This document shows, piece by piece, positions 11,001-21,218 of a stretch of 64,000 nt of DNA (positions are counted from its first letter, which is position 1; each line of letters begins with the position of its first letter). A program made the translations under genes and the position numbers. A model generated the notes under the pieces. It saw only the letters and a program-made list of their open reading frames with translations. It was not told the origin of the DNA and did not search any database. The DNA lies in contig JAWWNJ010000201.1 in NCBI GenBank assembly GCA_037176885.1, positions 124,001 to 188,000 on the forward strand, given 5' to 3'. This DNA is from Favolaschia claudopus. Its lineage: Eukaryota > Basidiomycota > Agaricomycetes > Agaricales > Mycenaceae.

Positions 11001-12457
11001 TATCGTGAATCGCACGGTAAGCTTGATTTAATTCTGTCCTCGTCGTAATCAACATTTCATTAGGTCTGGCGTGTTTCGTTTGTGAGAACGAAGACGAGTC
11101 GACACTTTTCCCGACTGACCCGCATGTCTGTGGCTACTGTTCTCCGTCTGTTCCGCTCGACACCGCGCATCCACAATTGGTTCTATCTCATATTGGTGCC
11201 CACATCCTGTATGATCCAGCAATTGACCGATCCACAGAGCCTTGCGGTCTGTGTGGCCGTCCAGCGTCTTTGTGCTTTTTGTTTCTCAAGAGAAGCTCAA
11301 GCCGATCCAATGCCTTAACAATCGACTTGAAGCCGTCTCACGGATGCCCCAATTTAATCAAAAGGTTCTCCATCGGCACCGCCTCGAAATCCACGACCAG
11401 CTCACCATGCTCAAACGCTCCAATGAAATGCCCAATATGTACGAAGAAAGATCCGGCGGTCTGGAGATACAACATGAAGGCACACCTGATTCGGCACCAT
11501 CCTGACGTTCAACCGTCGAGACATGCTGATCTTTGGACGCTCAGTAACGAGGAGATGTCCGGGATGAAGCTGATTTGGGACAAGCGGCAAGAAAGAAAGG
11601 TAACGCGAAAGTATAGATCAACACTCAAAATTTCTGCTGCCCATAGTTCGAAGCTTGCTTTCGTGTGAGTCGCCCATTGCATCACCTGTCGTAGCTGAAA
11701 TTTTGGAAAAGTAACGAGACTGGGATGGATGCTCAAGAGGAGAATGAAGATTCAAGCGAAAGCGAACCTTCATCTCCAGAACTCTCCCCGGTCATGGCAC
11801 CCACACTGAATGAAGGAACGGAAACAAACCTGTCCGCTATCGAAGAACTGGACGAATTCCCCCTTTCACTGATGATCTCGACGCAGCAGCCCATCGAGGA
11901 AAGTGTTGCAGAGCCACAGGAATCGCAAACCGAACTTCAAGACATCGAGATGATTGATTCTGCCCCGCCCGACGTATATTTTCTATTAAATCAACGAAGA
12001 TTTGACTCACCGGCTCTCAGGTTGACTTGACACACGGTACAGACTCAACCGTATCGGCTACGATGGTTCCTACACCCGTAATCCCACCACCTATGCTTGC
12101 AACACCAGCGGCGGCGAATTCTTCTGGGGCTGCTACACATGGACCAGCGGTCTCGGTGAGTGCTCACTCGGGCCGGAAACGAACCCTGCGAACAGTCGGA
12201 AATTTGAATGATTGTATCTGTGGCGAGTCTGCAGAGCCCTCTACCTCTGAATCGATGTCCAATGTTGTCCAATGTCGGAAAGAGGGGTGCGAAACTAAAT
12301 GGGTGAGCTTTAACAATAAACTCTGTATTTCCTGAACTAACGTAACTCACTGTAGTATCATTTGTTGTGCGTCGATTTGGAAAGGGCGGGGAGCAATTGG
12401 ACCTGCGAGGCATGCAGCTCATCCAGTGGACGTATCAGCAAGAGACGTCGTAGATGA
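5047..12457 (+). CDS. Large transposase-like Agaricomycete family protein: zinc finger, RNase H-like core, PHD-like finger; split by an LTR element
   Basis: Nine exons join in phase: 5047-5335 (start uncertain) continuing at 7162-7766, then 7827-8895, 8947-9889, 9943-11016, 11064-11664, 11712-11973, 12021-12302 and 12356-12457. Introns are 46-60 bases with GT/AG ends. Order of parts: a Cys/His finger (CPEC...GPGGVVNLEKT|HLGKQVC) split by the retrotransposon; a Pro/Ser-rich linker; a core with FDELATEKRIRWDD (near 8714), DPKHVFKRGRNRFL (near 9280), TDRLEQLFGILR (near 9797) and KYPHWDRPPRR (near 9970); an acidic stretch; a Cys-rich region (CFVCENED, CGYC, CGLC, CPICTKK...H..H); and a last PHD-like finger (CIC..C....C....H..C..W.C..C, 12213-12420). 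From memory this is a many-copy Agaricomycete family of unknown function. The D-x-LE-x-LFG-x-LR word resembles the last catalytic segment of P-element/KDZ-type transposases, so a DNA-transposase origin is likely but unproven. The only break seen is the retrotransposon. Confidence 0.75.
5336..5768 (-). repeat. 3' LTR of the inserted element
   Basis: 433 bases, TG...CA ends with an 8-base inverted repeat TGTGGAAG/CTTCCACA. It appears identical to 6729-7161. Confidence 0.88.
5863..6669 (-). CDS. Gag-like protein with a modified zinc knuckle
   Basis: 268 residues. The middle carries RCFVCGKTRAHRLSYAACPR, a Cys-x2-Cys-x5-His-x6-Cys variant of the CCHC knuckle, followed by ELIEKKLAAYTLEGRLVRYD and GSPLPM. 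That pattern (knuckle, short helix, EGRLVxxDGSxLP) is familiar from the C-terminal part of fungal LTR-element Gag. The flanks are Pro/Ser/His-rich. Gag packages element RNA in cytoplasmic particles. It is the only coding capacity between the two LTRs and is uninterrupted. The first ATG of the frame was taken as start; a later ATG (position 6499, MIPTTPISTS) is possible. Confidence 0.55.
   Translation of the reverse strand: MLVRASSHPSPHSIRPLAVVSPCFEPSESFPSHPHSSLSPIRSISVAQTHVPEIAVMIPTTPISTSRVQRSLRCFVCGKTRAHRLSYAACPRTAELIEKKLAAYTLEGRLVRYDGSPLPMTRNRGGVAAHLLASYNHPSPSPHPDLRKSQGFPHLEPVHPSRVSDPPIHPNPHPSRDFIFPTVPSIHSIPTSPARHPPHHSPSHATKPHIPGVDKFPLLIFEILVGNTVFRRQLALIIAMIDRLETQRGTQSLAEYLAPVRAHFTSLP
6729..7161 (-). 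repeat. 5' LTR of the inserted element
   Basis: 433 bases, apparently identical to 5336-5768. It should hold the promoter for the minus-strand interior. Confidence 0.88.
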
Positions 12458-13936
12458 ATCGCCATATTCAAATTGTCAGTACGAGTTGACTCTTGAACGC
12501 AACGACGATATTGTGGTGTTCTCAAGCTCTTGTGAGGAATTAAACGGGACCAGAATACTCATCAGCGCTTGAGAGCTTTCGGAATCAATATACACCTGCT
12601 ATCATGCGCCGATGTGGGGCTGAATGGCGACAAAATCGAGACAAAATGGCGAACAAAGAGAAGGCTTGGGAAATAATTGCCCGATTTAGGCATGACGTAA
12701 GGTCACGTGGTAGGGTGGTTCCAAGAAACGGCCTCTAATGAAAAATGCAGCGTGAGGTCTTTTTTTCCGTTTTCAGTACCCCCTTGGATAAATCCTATAC
12801 ATGAAAACACAAGGTGACGTTAGTAACGTGACTTTTGACAGAAAGTAACGTGCTTTTTGACAGAAAATCACGGGGTCCCCGGCGCCGCGCGCCGGCGAGT
12901 GCAGCGAGCGGCAGTGCGGCGCCGCGGGCACGGAATCCAGCAAAAAAATTCGCAAAAAATTTAAACCGGGGTTTGCCCCGACAAGCTGTGCACCAGCCGT
13001 AGGGAGGGACGCGAGCGCAGCGAGCCGGCCCTGCCGAAGGCGGGGTGCTTAAGCTTGTCTATTATATAGAGTCTGAACTTGATGGCGCCTGCCATCCAAG
13101 ACCTCGGATTCTGTGACACACGTGCCAGTTCACACGGTCGGATAAGGAAATGACACGTCGTTCGGAAAACTTGGCGGTCCAACTTGAGCCTTGACTTGAG
13201 CCCAATATGGAGCTTGTTGGCTGTATGGAGGGCTTAAAACCCCACATTTACATTTGCCGGGGTTATATTTACCATTGTGAAGCATCTGGGACTTTTGGAC
13301 GGGGCCGTAATCCCGAAGATAATATACTCATTCCATGAACATAATATTACTTGATGAATATGGTCCCAAAACGTGAAGTAGCACGGAGTTATGTGTATTT
13401 ATGGGCTGGGCAGTCTTCCGATACTTCCCCAGGCTTGCGAAGCCTTCACAGTGGTGGTCGCTGCGTACCACAGCACCGACGCGCATACGTGTCATTCCCC
13501 ATTGGGGCGTGGGGAAATGCACATGATGTTACAACTGTGACAAAACCGAGGTCCGGGTCGACCCCCGCCAACAATTTCAGACTAGAAGTAAATGCAAGAC
13601 TTCAAATTCGTCTTGCTTTAAAGGAGACAATTTCTGCCAAAAACAGTGAATACATCTCGTGATCCTCTGCAGTCGTTTCGTAAGTTTGGCAGTATATAGC
13701 AGGGACTATCTATCCATCCATCGGAGATAAGGTTCAAGCAAGCTAGCGCTGCTGCTGCAAGGTTTTCACAGATCGAAGAGTCCCCGAAAATCACGTGTAC
13801 AGATTTCCACGGACTCGGCACTCTCCGAAACCTGTGCTGCTGTGTGCTGACAAACCCACAACAAAGCCGCGGTACGTGGATTTGTAAGCATCTGCATTTA
13901 CCGATGAATGGGGAAGCAAGCTTCCCCTTCCCCATT
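12458..13936. other. Intergenic with a small tandem repeat and a GC-rich block
   Basis: A 22-base unit (AGTAACGTGACTTTTGACAG..) is present twice at 12822-12865. A GC-rich block follows at 12876-13050 with a self-complementary core GGCGCCGCGCGCC. CATTCCCCATTGGGG and a matching TGGGGAAATG near 13493-13522 form a hairpin. No gene recognised. Confidence 0.4.
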
Positions 13937-14097
13937 AGGTGACTGTGACATCAATCCAGTCCTTTCGGCTTCTTTGCCGTGTTGAAACTGGTCATTTTCG
14001 TTTCTGAATGCTGGCAATTGATGGAATTGATCGCCTGGCAGGCCGCCTGATCCATATCAGCTAGCCGCGTTTTCGTTTTCGTTTTTCGTTCATACCG
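13937..14097 (-). repeat. Terminal fragment of the DNA element found complete at 52264-53054
   Basis: These 161 bases are the reverse complement of 52264-52420 with only scattered differences. The terminus GGTATGAACGAAAA ... CGAAAACGCGGCTAGC is kept at the 14097 end; similarity stops at GTGACTGTGACATCA near 13937. It abuts, and probably interrupts, the Copia gag remnant that follows. Confidence 0.7.
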
Positions 14098-14344
14098 CCC
14101 CGATGCAAAGTCTGCCGCTCTGGTGACTCGCAACCGCAGTTACCCCGCTAAGCAGAAATCAGCCGTGTCCTTTTCCAAAGGCAAGCAGCCCGTTGAATGC
14201 TTCAACTGTGGCGGCCGCGGACACCTTTCGCGTGATTGCCCATCACCACGCACCAACGGCACTACTCTCGCGGCAGTTACTCACGCTGACAGCGAATCGG
14301 AGTACGAGGACGAGGAAGAGAGCGATCAAGATTTCGCCTTCTAA
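14098..14344 (+). pseudogene. Copia gag C-terminal fragment with CCHC zinc knuckle
   Basis: An open frame ending at 14344 encodes a basic stretch, then ECFNCGGRGHLSRDCPSPR, a perfect Cys-x2-Cys-x4-His-x4-Cys knuckle, and an acidic tail (EYEDEEESDQDFAF). This is the C-terminus of a Ty1/Copia Gag. Everything upstream was lost where the 13937-14097 repeat sits, and no protease, integrase or RT follows before the LTR, so the element is a deletion derivative. Confidence 0.7.
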
Positions 14345-14681
14345 TTCATTTATTCCTCCCGAACCGCCCTCCTACGCTATAAATCACTTTTAATCAACAA
14401 ACGTTTCCCTTCCACCTTCATCGATCGTTTCCGACATCCCCACAATTTTCCTTGCTTATCTTTCCAACCCCGAAAACTCCAATGTGTAACTGTTACGAGC
14501 GTGCAGGTCCTGCGAAACTGTTAGGCGTGATGCCGTCTGATGGGGGACGTGCGAGCCGGTGCGAGGAGATGGTCCTCTGTGCCATGATGGCTGCATAACA
14601 CTGTGTACTGTGCCAACTCGAGTCTAGACATGGTTGTGAGCTCCAGGGGGAGCTGGATTTGATAGAGCTCGGATGTTGCGT

Positions 14682-14691
14682 CAAGGGGGAG
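14682..14691 (+). other. Polypurine tract
   Basis: AAGGGGGAG sits directly before the LTR starting TGTTGGAATT, the expected position of the plus-strand primer site of an LTR element. Confidence 0.6.
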
Positions 14692-14929
14692 TGTTGGAAT
14701 TCTGAGGCTGTGACGCACCTCCTCGCGAACTCTCTAGAATATTCTTTTGACTCACATTTGCAGAACATAGTAGAATTAGCTAGAATACCTACTGTAGTAT
14801 AAATACCAGACTGAATCTACAGTGTAGGGCATCTGTTTGCCCTAACACACATTCTATCTAACCTTAGTGTGATTGCAAACCTATTTCATTGTTCTTGATC
14901 TCGGCATACTTGCCGGCAGAAATTCAACA
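14692..14929 (+). repeat. Copia 3' LTR
   Basis: 238 bases beginning TGTTGGAATT and ending AATTCAACA, preceded by a polypurine tract and by the gag remnant. TATAAATA near 14800 is a likely Pol II promoter element. Confidence 0.65.
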
Positions 14930-14997
14930 TTCCCAAGAAGGCTGGAGTGATGCAAGGAATAGCGGAGCGGGTCGGGGAAGCGGGGGGTTCCCCTGAC
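14930..14997 (-). repeat. Truncated Gypsy-type LTR fragment
   Basis: 68 bases matching 27123-27191 (the end of a 797-base solo LTR) with one length difference in a G run, ending TTCCCCTGACA. The rest of that LTR is missing, cut exactly where the Copia LTR ends. Confidence 0.7.
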
Positions 14998-15133
14998 AAA
15001 TATCTTGGAACCCGTACTTTCTGCGCTCTCCCGTCTAAATAATCTGGATTCAAATAACCAACGGTAAAATTGATCCTTACTTTGTTCTAACCTTCCAACC
15101 AACAGATCACCATCTTCTCTAAAAATCCTCTGC

Positions 15134-15536
15134 TGTTGGAATGTGGGTTTTGCCTCTGACATCTCTCACTCTCATGAGTGTCACCACTTTGATCCTTTAT
15201 GATCCTATCATCAATGTCTGATCCTACTGATCCTATGCATCCCTCTGATCCTTTATGATCCTATCATTGATACCTGATCCTACTGATCCTATGTCCTTTG
15301 TTCTCTTTATGGTAATCCCCTTGTTCCCAATTAGGTAGTTCCTTTGTGCCCAATTAGGTCTTCCCTTTGTCTACCATATGTAGCATTCCCTTTGTCCCTG
15401 TACCTATATATACAGCCTAGCTAGTGCCTTGAGTCCTCAGTTCTCACTGTTGACTTCAGGCAAGTATTTACTTCACATTGCAATCCACTAGAGTTCTCAC
15501 TGTTGACTTCAGACCTCTGTGCTTGCCTGTTCAACA
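15134..15536 (+). repeat. Copia 5' LTR
   Basis: 403 bases from TGTTGGAATG to TTCAACA (TGTTG/CAACA ends). It contains a two-copy tandem repeat of TGATCC-rich units at 15193-15296, TATATATAC near 15408 and a repeated GTTCTCACTGTTGACTTCA. GGTTATGGGCCCCAG follows at once at 15537, the same word (GGTTATGGGC) that precedes gag in the Copia copy at 22500, so it is the likely primer-binding site. Confidence 0.65.
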
Positions 15537-16632
15537 GGTTATGGGCCCCAGCCTTTGAACATCTCCTGAGTTTATCATCCTGAGATCTCATCCCTCTGCG
15601 CTCTTCACTCTCTTTGCCCTTATAGTGTGTGTTTTTAAGTCTTGTAGTTAGGAACACCAACTGTTGGGACAAATCCTCTTTGAGAGGTAGTCTTTGATCC
15701 ACCAAAAAACAAACAGTAGTCAATCCTGTTGATTCTGGGGTTAGGGCCTAAGTGCCTTACAACTGGGTGTTCTTTAGCATCAGTTACATACCTACTTTAG
15801 TTTCCTCTCCACACACACACTCCTGAGGGCGCCATCTGTTTGTGCAGGTGGTTTTAGCTTATCATCCATCTTTCCTGCTGCGCATTTTCCATTCCCTATA
15901 TTCCCCCATATTCTCTCTCTGCCATGACTCATGATGAGAGGCTTCCCATCCTTACCAAGGAGTCTATATTCTCCAACTGGTCCAGTGACTCCAAGGCTAA
16001 ATAAACTCAAAGCCAAGGGTGTCTGGTCCTATTGTCTGCCTGCAGCTTCTGATGCAGAGATTAATGCAGAGAGGCTAGAGACAGATGCTCTGGTCTCTTG
16101 TGGCAGATGTTGGGTGATGATGTCAAGCCTCTTGTTAAGGAACATGAGGATGATCCTTGCGCTCTTTGGACAGCTTTAGAACAGCACTTTTCCCCTAGAA
16201 AGGCAGGCGCTCGTTTCACTGCCTACCGCACTCTCACCTCCATTCGTCTTGGTGAGGGTGAGAGCTTACCAATGACCAGGCATTCAGATCTGCTAATCAG
16301 GGAGATGCCAACCAGAATCCTCTCTCTGGTCTGGCCATGGCTGCATTCACCTCTGCTCCTGCTGCCCCCTCGTCCCCTGCTGTTGCTCTTGCTGCTGCAC
16401 CACCTCCTGCACCTGCTGCGACTTCGGTCTGTCCAGGGTGTGGGAAACCAGGCCACTATCTCAATCGCTGCTTCAAGTTCCTTGGACTTATTGGCAAGAA
16501 GCAACCTGGTGGTGGTCCAAGACTCCAAATGCAACATCCCAAGTGGCCTCTAATGCAAGTCTTCTAACTACCTCCACTTCATCTTTTGCTGACAAACGAT
16601 GGAACTCAGACTCAGGCGCCACATCGCACATG
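15537..16632 (+). pseudogene. Copia gag and protease start, frameshifted
   Basis: Starts with ATGACTCATGATGAGAGG at 15924. Pieces in shifting frames give LTKESIFSNWSSDSKAK, LKAKGVWSYCLPAASDAEIN, MLGDDVKPLVKEHEDDPCALWTALEQHF and LTSIRLGEGESLP, typical Copia Gag. Then an Ala/Pro linker, a CCHC knuckle (CPGCGKPGHYLNRC, about 16430) and the retropepsin start RWNSDSGATSHMT (D-S-G active site). At 16633 the sequence switches to Gypsy gag, so everything downstream of the protease motif is lost. At least two frameshifts. Confidence 0.7.
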
Positions 16633-16634
16633 AC

Positions 16635-16821
16635 CTCGAGTCTAGGGCATACTATATGGGCTCGCGGGATGTCTTCAAGTACACTGATGACTTTGAAGAC
16701 CTCTTCGACCTTGTAGGGTGTGGTTCGAGTCTAGGGCATACTATATGGGCTTCCGGGATGTCTTCAAGTACACTGATGACTTTGAAGACCTCTTCGACCT
16801 TGCTGGGTTTGCTGACGCGTT
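16635..16821 (+). repeat. Tandem duplication inside gag
   Basis: A 93-base piece beginning CGAGTCTAGGGCATACTATA (16635) is repeated at once from 16728, with few differences. The other Gypsy copy has it only once. Confidence 0.8.
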
Positions 16822-18773
16822 GGTCAAGGTCACCAAGTTCCGCTCTGCCCAAGCTCTGCCCTTGACCCTGCCATCAATGCGGCCATCACCTCAACCAGCG
16901 ACCCCCCAGACCTCCGCAACTACATGGCTTGGCGGACCCGAGCGTACCGCCAGTACGAATCACACGTGCGGGCTCGTGCTGCTGGGCTTCTCCCGAAAGC
17001 CCCCTCAGCTCCGCCAGCCGCTCGCTCACGTAGTGTCTTCCCTGTTGTCCCTGCGCCTCCTCTTGTGGCCATGCCAGCTCCTGCTCCTCCGCAGGTAGTC
17101 CCCATGGAACGCGCTCTGGGAGAGGACCTCCCCGTGGCTGCTACCGATGCGGTAGTCCACACCTGGCCCGGGATTGCCCCATCCCGGCTGACGTCCGAGC
17201 CGCTGATGTCCTTGACAAGGTCATTCGTCAGCTTGGGTCCGAGCTCCTCTCTGAACTGGTGGCCCGGGTTGCCACCACCGACTCGCTCCCTGAGCCGGAG
17301 TCTGTAGCCGCCGAGGAAGAGCAGGGTTTTCTCCCACGCGACGAGTGAGGCGTACGCCCTCGATCACGTCTCCTAATTGTTTCGCATGTTTGTATGATGA
17401 GTCTGCCAATATTACATCTGTTGAACCTGCCGAAATGAAAGATGTACCCCCTGCTCCCCTCCGTTCCCCACGCATCCGGTGAAAGCCTTGGGAACGTAGA
17501 CTTCCTCAGCGCTATACCGTTGCTGCTGCACCCGGTGCCAACTCCCTGCATCTCCCCCTTGAGATTCAGGCAGTCCAGGACATCACCAAGCTTTCCCTCG
17601 AAGGTCTCGTTGACTGTGGTGCCACCTCAGACTTCACTGACTCTGAGTTCGCAGCTAAGTCCGGCCTCCCCCTCCGCCGCCTCGCACAGCCCATTCCAGT
17701 CTTCAATGTGGATGGCTCGCCAAATGAGGCTGGTGCGATCCGCGAGGTGGCTGACGTCGTGCTGCAGTATCGTGGTCACTCTGAGCGCATGCAGCTTGCT
17801 GTTACCCGTCTTGGGAAGCAGAAGCTCATCCTCGGCTACTCCTGGCTCCGGAAGCATAACCCGGAGATCGACTGGGACACCCGAGAGATCAAGATGAGCA
17901 GATGCCCCAGCGAGTGCTCTACGTGCCGCACCGAGGTTCGCCTGGAGGCTCGTGCTGCACGCCGAGAGTCCCGCCTGGCCGCTGAGATCCTCCGGCAGCT
18001 CCGGCTTGGTCCCCTTCCTTCCATCTGTGCCATAGACTTAGGCGAAGATGAATACGATGACCTGCCAGAGCTGTTCCCGGACTACGAGGATGATGACGAG
18101 GATGATGTGGATGATATGGATGATGCGGATGATGTGGATGACCCCCTTGAGCCGGGAGACCAGGTGTTCTACACCCAGTTCCTGCCTTCTGAGGATATCC
18201 GTGCTGGAAGCACCGTCTCCCAGCCCCTGGCTGAGGCATACGCCAAAAACTCAGCCCCGGCGCGCTCGGACGTTCCCGAATGGGCCTGAGAGTTTGACGA
18301 TGTTTTCAACAAGGAGTCCTTTGACTCGCTGCCTGAACGCCGATCCTGGGACCATGCCATTGAGCTCGTGCCGGACTCTAAACCCACAAACTGCAAGGTC
18401 TACCCAATCTCGCCTCTCGAAACAGAAGGAACTTGATGCCTTCATCGAGGAGGGACTTGGCACTGGCCGGATTCGACCGTCAAAATCACCTATGGCCTCA
18501 CCCGTCGAAGAAGGACTGCGGACTTCGGTTCGTACAGGAATATCGAGCTTTAACGCTATGACCGTGAAGAATCGTTACCCGCTCCCCTTAATCAACGACC
18601 TCATCAACCGACTCAGGGGAGCCCGGTACTTCACGAAGCTCGATGTCCGATGGGGCTTTAACAACGTTCGAATCCGTGAAGGCGACGAGTGGAAGGCAGC
18701 GTTCCGGACCAACCGGGGACTGTTTGAGCCGCTGGGTATGTACTTCGGTCTGACCAACTCCCCTGCAACCTTC

Positions 18774-19929
18774 CACTGTGAAAACATCGGCGCATGATTT
18801 TCATGTACCTAGACGATGAATCAATTATTTCATGGAAATGTCCATGATTTTTCTCTTTCATGTATCCCAGAGAAATCAGGTCCCATTCAATGAATTTCAC
18901 CCGATGCTCACCTCCTCAAAAAATCATGGAATATGACATTAAAATCGGAGGGTGGTGCTGCGCAGAAATCGCGAAAAAGTGTTGAAGTCCAAATGCCGAA
19001 ATGCCGAGAAGTGACGTCAGAGCTCCACATCCGCAGCACATATACTGTGTGACGACCTCGCACGTCCCTTGCCTCCCACCACCACCACCACATTGCCAGG
19101 ATGCCGTCGCCGTCGTTGTCGTCACGTACCACCACTCCGCCGTTGTCGTCGCCGTCGCCGTCGCCTTCCTTCACTCCTTCAATGTCACTGTCAATGACTC
19201 GAGAACTGTGGCAGCGCCTCTACCTTCGACCCGCTTGCACCACCCCACAGGCCACATACACCTTTTCCCCGCCCGCCGCCGTGGTTTCTTCTTCCGCAAA
19301 TGCCATGCAACTCGTGCAGAGATCTACTGGTCGAAGTGGGCGAGAAGATAAAAAGTGCGTCGTAGTACTTACTACCCACCCCCTCACACTTTGCACTAAC
19401 AACTTCCCTTACTCTCTGTAGTGGCTACCCCTTTGCTATTTGCCTCGCCGTTGTCGTTGAGTAAACTCTACGAGCAAGTCAGCGAGCGTCGATCCAAAGG
19501 TGTGTTTTGTTTATCTATTGTTCGTACCATACTTATCAACAATGTCCCCAGGTAGTCCGCCCGTGAACTGGAGATCTTGTAGCAGGACTGGAGTTCCATC
19601 GCGCGCGGTGTTCACACGTAGATAACACATGTATTGGTATATAGACCTTAATATCATCTCATTTCATCCTGAATTTTGCTCCGTAGCCCATTATTTTTAT
19701 TGTCTCGTTCCATGATTTCGTGCTTGTTGAGGGAGCAATTCGGACTTGAGACTGATTTTCATGGAATCGGTACATTAAAAAGGCACATGAAAACGTCGAA
19801 AAAGAGTATGATTTTGTTCACGCGCTGGGACATGAATTTCAGGGAATGCTCGATGATTTTCAGTGTAAGAGGACATGAATTTCGGGGTACCAAGGTACAT
19901 GATTTTCATGTGCCCCCAGTCTCACAGTG
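18774..19929. mobile_element. CACTA-like (EnSpm/CMC) non-autonomous DNA element
   Basis: 1156 bases with ends CACTGTGA and TCACAGTG and a 3-base duplication TTC (18771-18773 and 19930-19932); removing both restores ATF|QTMMND of the Gypsy RT. CACT ends with 3-base duplications are the mark of the CACTA superfamily. Subterminal repeats of CATGATTTTCATG type occur at both ends (18795-18860 and 19780-19912). The middle holds a Ser/Pro/Thr-rich open frame (19101-19421) followed by a possible intron; no transposase domain is visible. Confidence 0.75.
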
Positions 19930-19952
19930 TTCCAGACCATGATGAATGACAT

Positions 19953-20629
19953 TGACGCGCACGCTCGCGCGCTACGCGTGTAGAATGAAAGTCATGAGGC
20001 ATGGTTTGTTTGGCAACAACCTCCGACTGATCAGCGGATCATCCGCCCCGCACGCCGCTCCGCCCTTGCTCTGTTACCACCACCATCCATGCGCGGTCCC
20101 GCCCCGTTGACTCGAGTCTCACTCGGGTCTTCGGCCCTTTCTCTGTCTTTTCATTGGACAACTCTATTCCATCTTTCCCTGCACAGCCTGTACCTGGAGA
20201 TCACCACACAGTTCAGCTCTTGGATTTCCTCAAGTAGCCCTTTTCCTCCCATCTTGGCTCTTGCATCCACATGGACAGTCTTATTCATCTATCTACTGCT
20301 TATTCACATGCTCTCTGTTATTTATTCTGTACTCAAAGTGCGAATACGATGCTTTTTGATCCCACCATCTGAAGTCCAAAGTATTAGTTTCTGTCTCGTT
20401 CCGTCGCCGCCCACGTCTCCGTCTACGTTCTCGCCCATCGCCTACGTCTACGCCTTCGCTCTCGTCTCCGCCTACGCCCCCACAGCTGTCTAGCTTTAGT
20501 TTTCATCTCGTTTGCTCGCGCTCGGTCCCAGTTGTCAGCACGGCACTGGATTGATTTTGAAGCACTCATATTATTCGTTCTTGTCGTCTCCTTTGAGCTT
20601 TCGAGTTCAGGACGTCGACAGGCGTGTCA
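19953..20629. mobile_element. Second DNA insertion in Gypsy copy 2
   Basis: 677 bases between two copies of ACAT (19949-19952, 20630-20633); removal restores the RT sequence seen in the other copy (AATGACAT|CTTCCAG). Ends TGACGCGC and (inverted) TGACACGCC are only partly matched. The interior is C/T-rich, with repeated CTACGTCTCCG-like words and no domain. Superfamily unknown. Confidence 0.55.
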
Positions 20630-21218
20630 ACATCTTCCAGGATCTTATCCTCTCTGGCGACGTCATGGTCTACCTCGACGATATTCTCATTGCCCGCATC
20701 AAGAGATCGTCCGAGAGGTCCTGCGGAGGCTTCGCGCAACCAAGCTTTACCTTCGAGCCGAGAAGTGTGAGTTTGAGCGGACCTCCATTGAGTACCTCGG
20801 CGTGATTATCTCCCACAACCACGTCGAGATGGACCCTGTAAAGGTTGCAGGAGTGGCAGCTTGGCCAGCGCCTGAGAATAAGAAGGATGTGCAGCAGTTC
20901 CTTGGCTTCTATCGCCGGTTCAAGGCCTTCTCGGACGTTGCTCAAGCCCTCTTCAGACTCACCAAGAAGGGCATTGCCTGGACCTGGGGGCCTGAAGAGC
21001 AAGCTGCCTTTGACGAGCTCAAGCGGCGGGTGACTCGGGACCCCGTTTCTCCCGAACCCCGAACGCCCAAGGCTGACAGCTCTGACTATGCCACCGGTGC
21101 CGTCCTCTCCCAGCAGGGTGACGATGGCAAGTGGCTTGAGGAGTGGCGCCACTTCCTTGAGGGCGCACAGCACCCGGTTGAGATCTGGACGGACCACAAA
21201 AACCTGGAATATTTCCGT

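Larger units (their letters stand above)
16633..21218 (+). pseudogene. Gypsy chromovirus copy 2: gag, protease, RT, RNase H; truncated and interrupted
   Basis: This is a second copy of the chromovirus at 52058-59166, on the plus strand. Segments: gag LESRAYYMGSRDVFKYTDDF from 16633; protease region LILGYSWLRKHNPEIDW (about 17825); acidic spacer; RT start [15 protein letters not shown] (18362), [14 protein letters not shown] and [11 protein letters not shown] up to 18773; RT catalytic YLDDILIA (about 20670) and RNase H up to [10 protein letters not shown] (about 21215). It lacks 5' gag, integrase and both LTRs. Breaks: TGA at 18287 where the other copy has CGA, a deletion of about 11 bases near 18508, a tandem duplication in gag, and two DNA elements inside RT (18774-19929 and 19953-20629). 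Confidence 0.85.
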
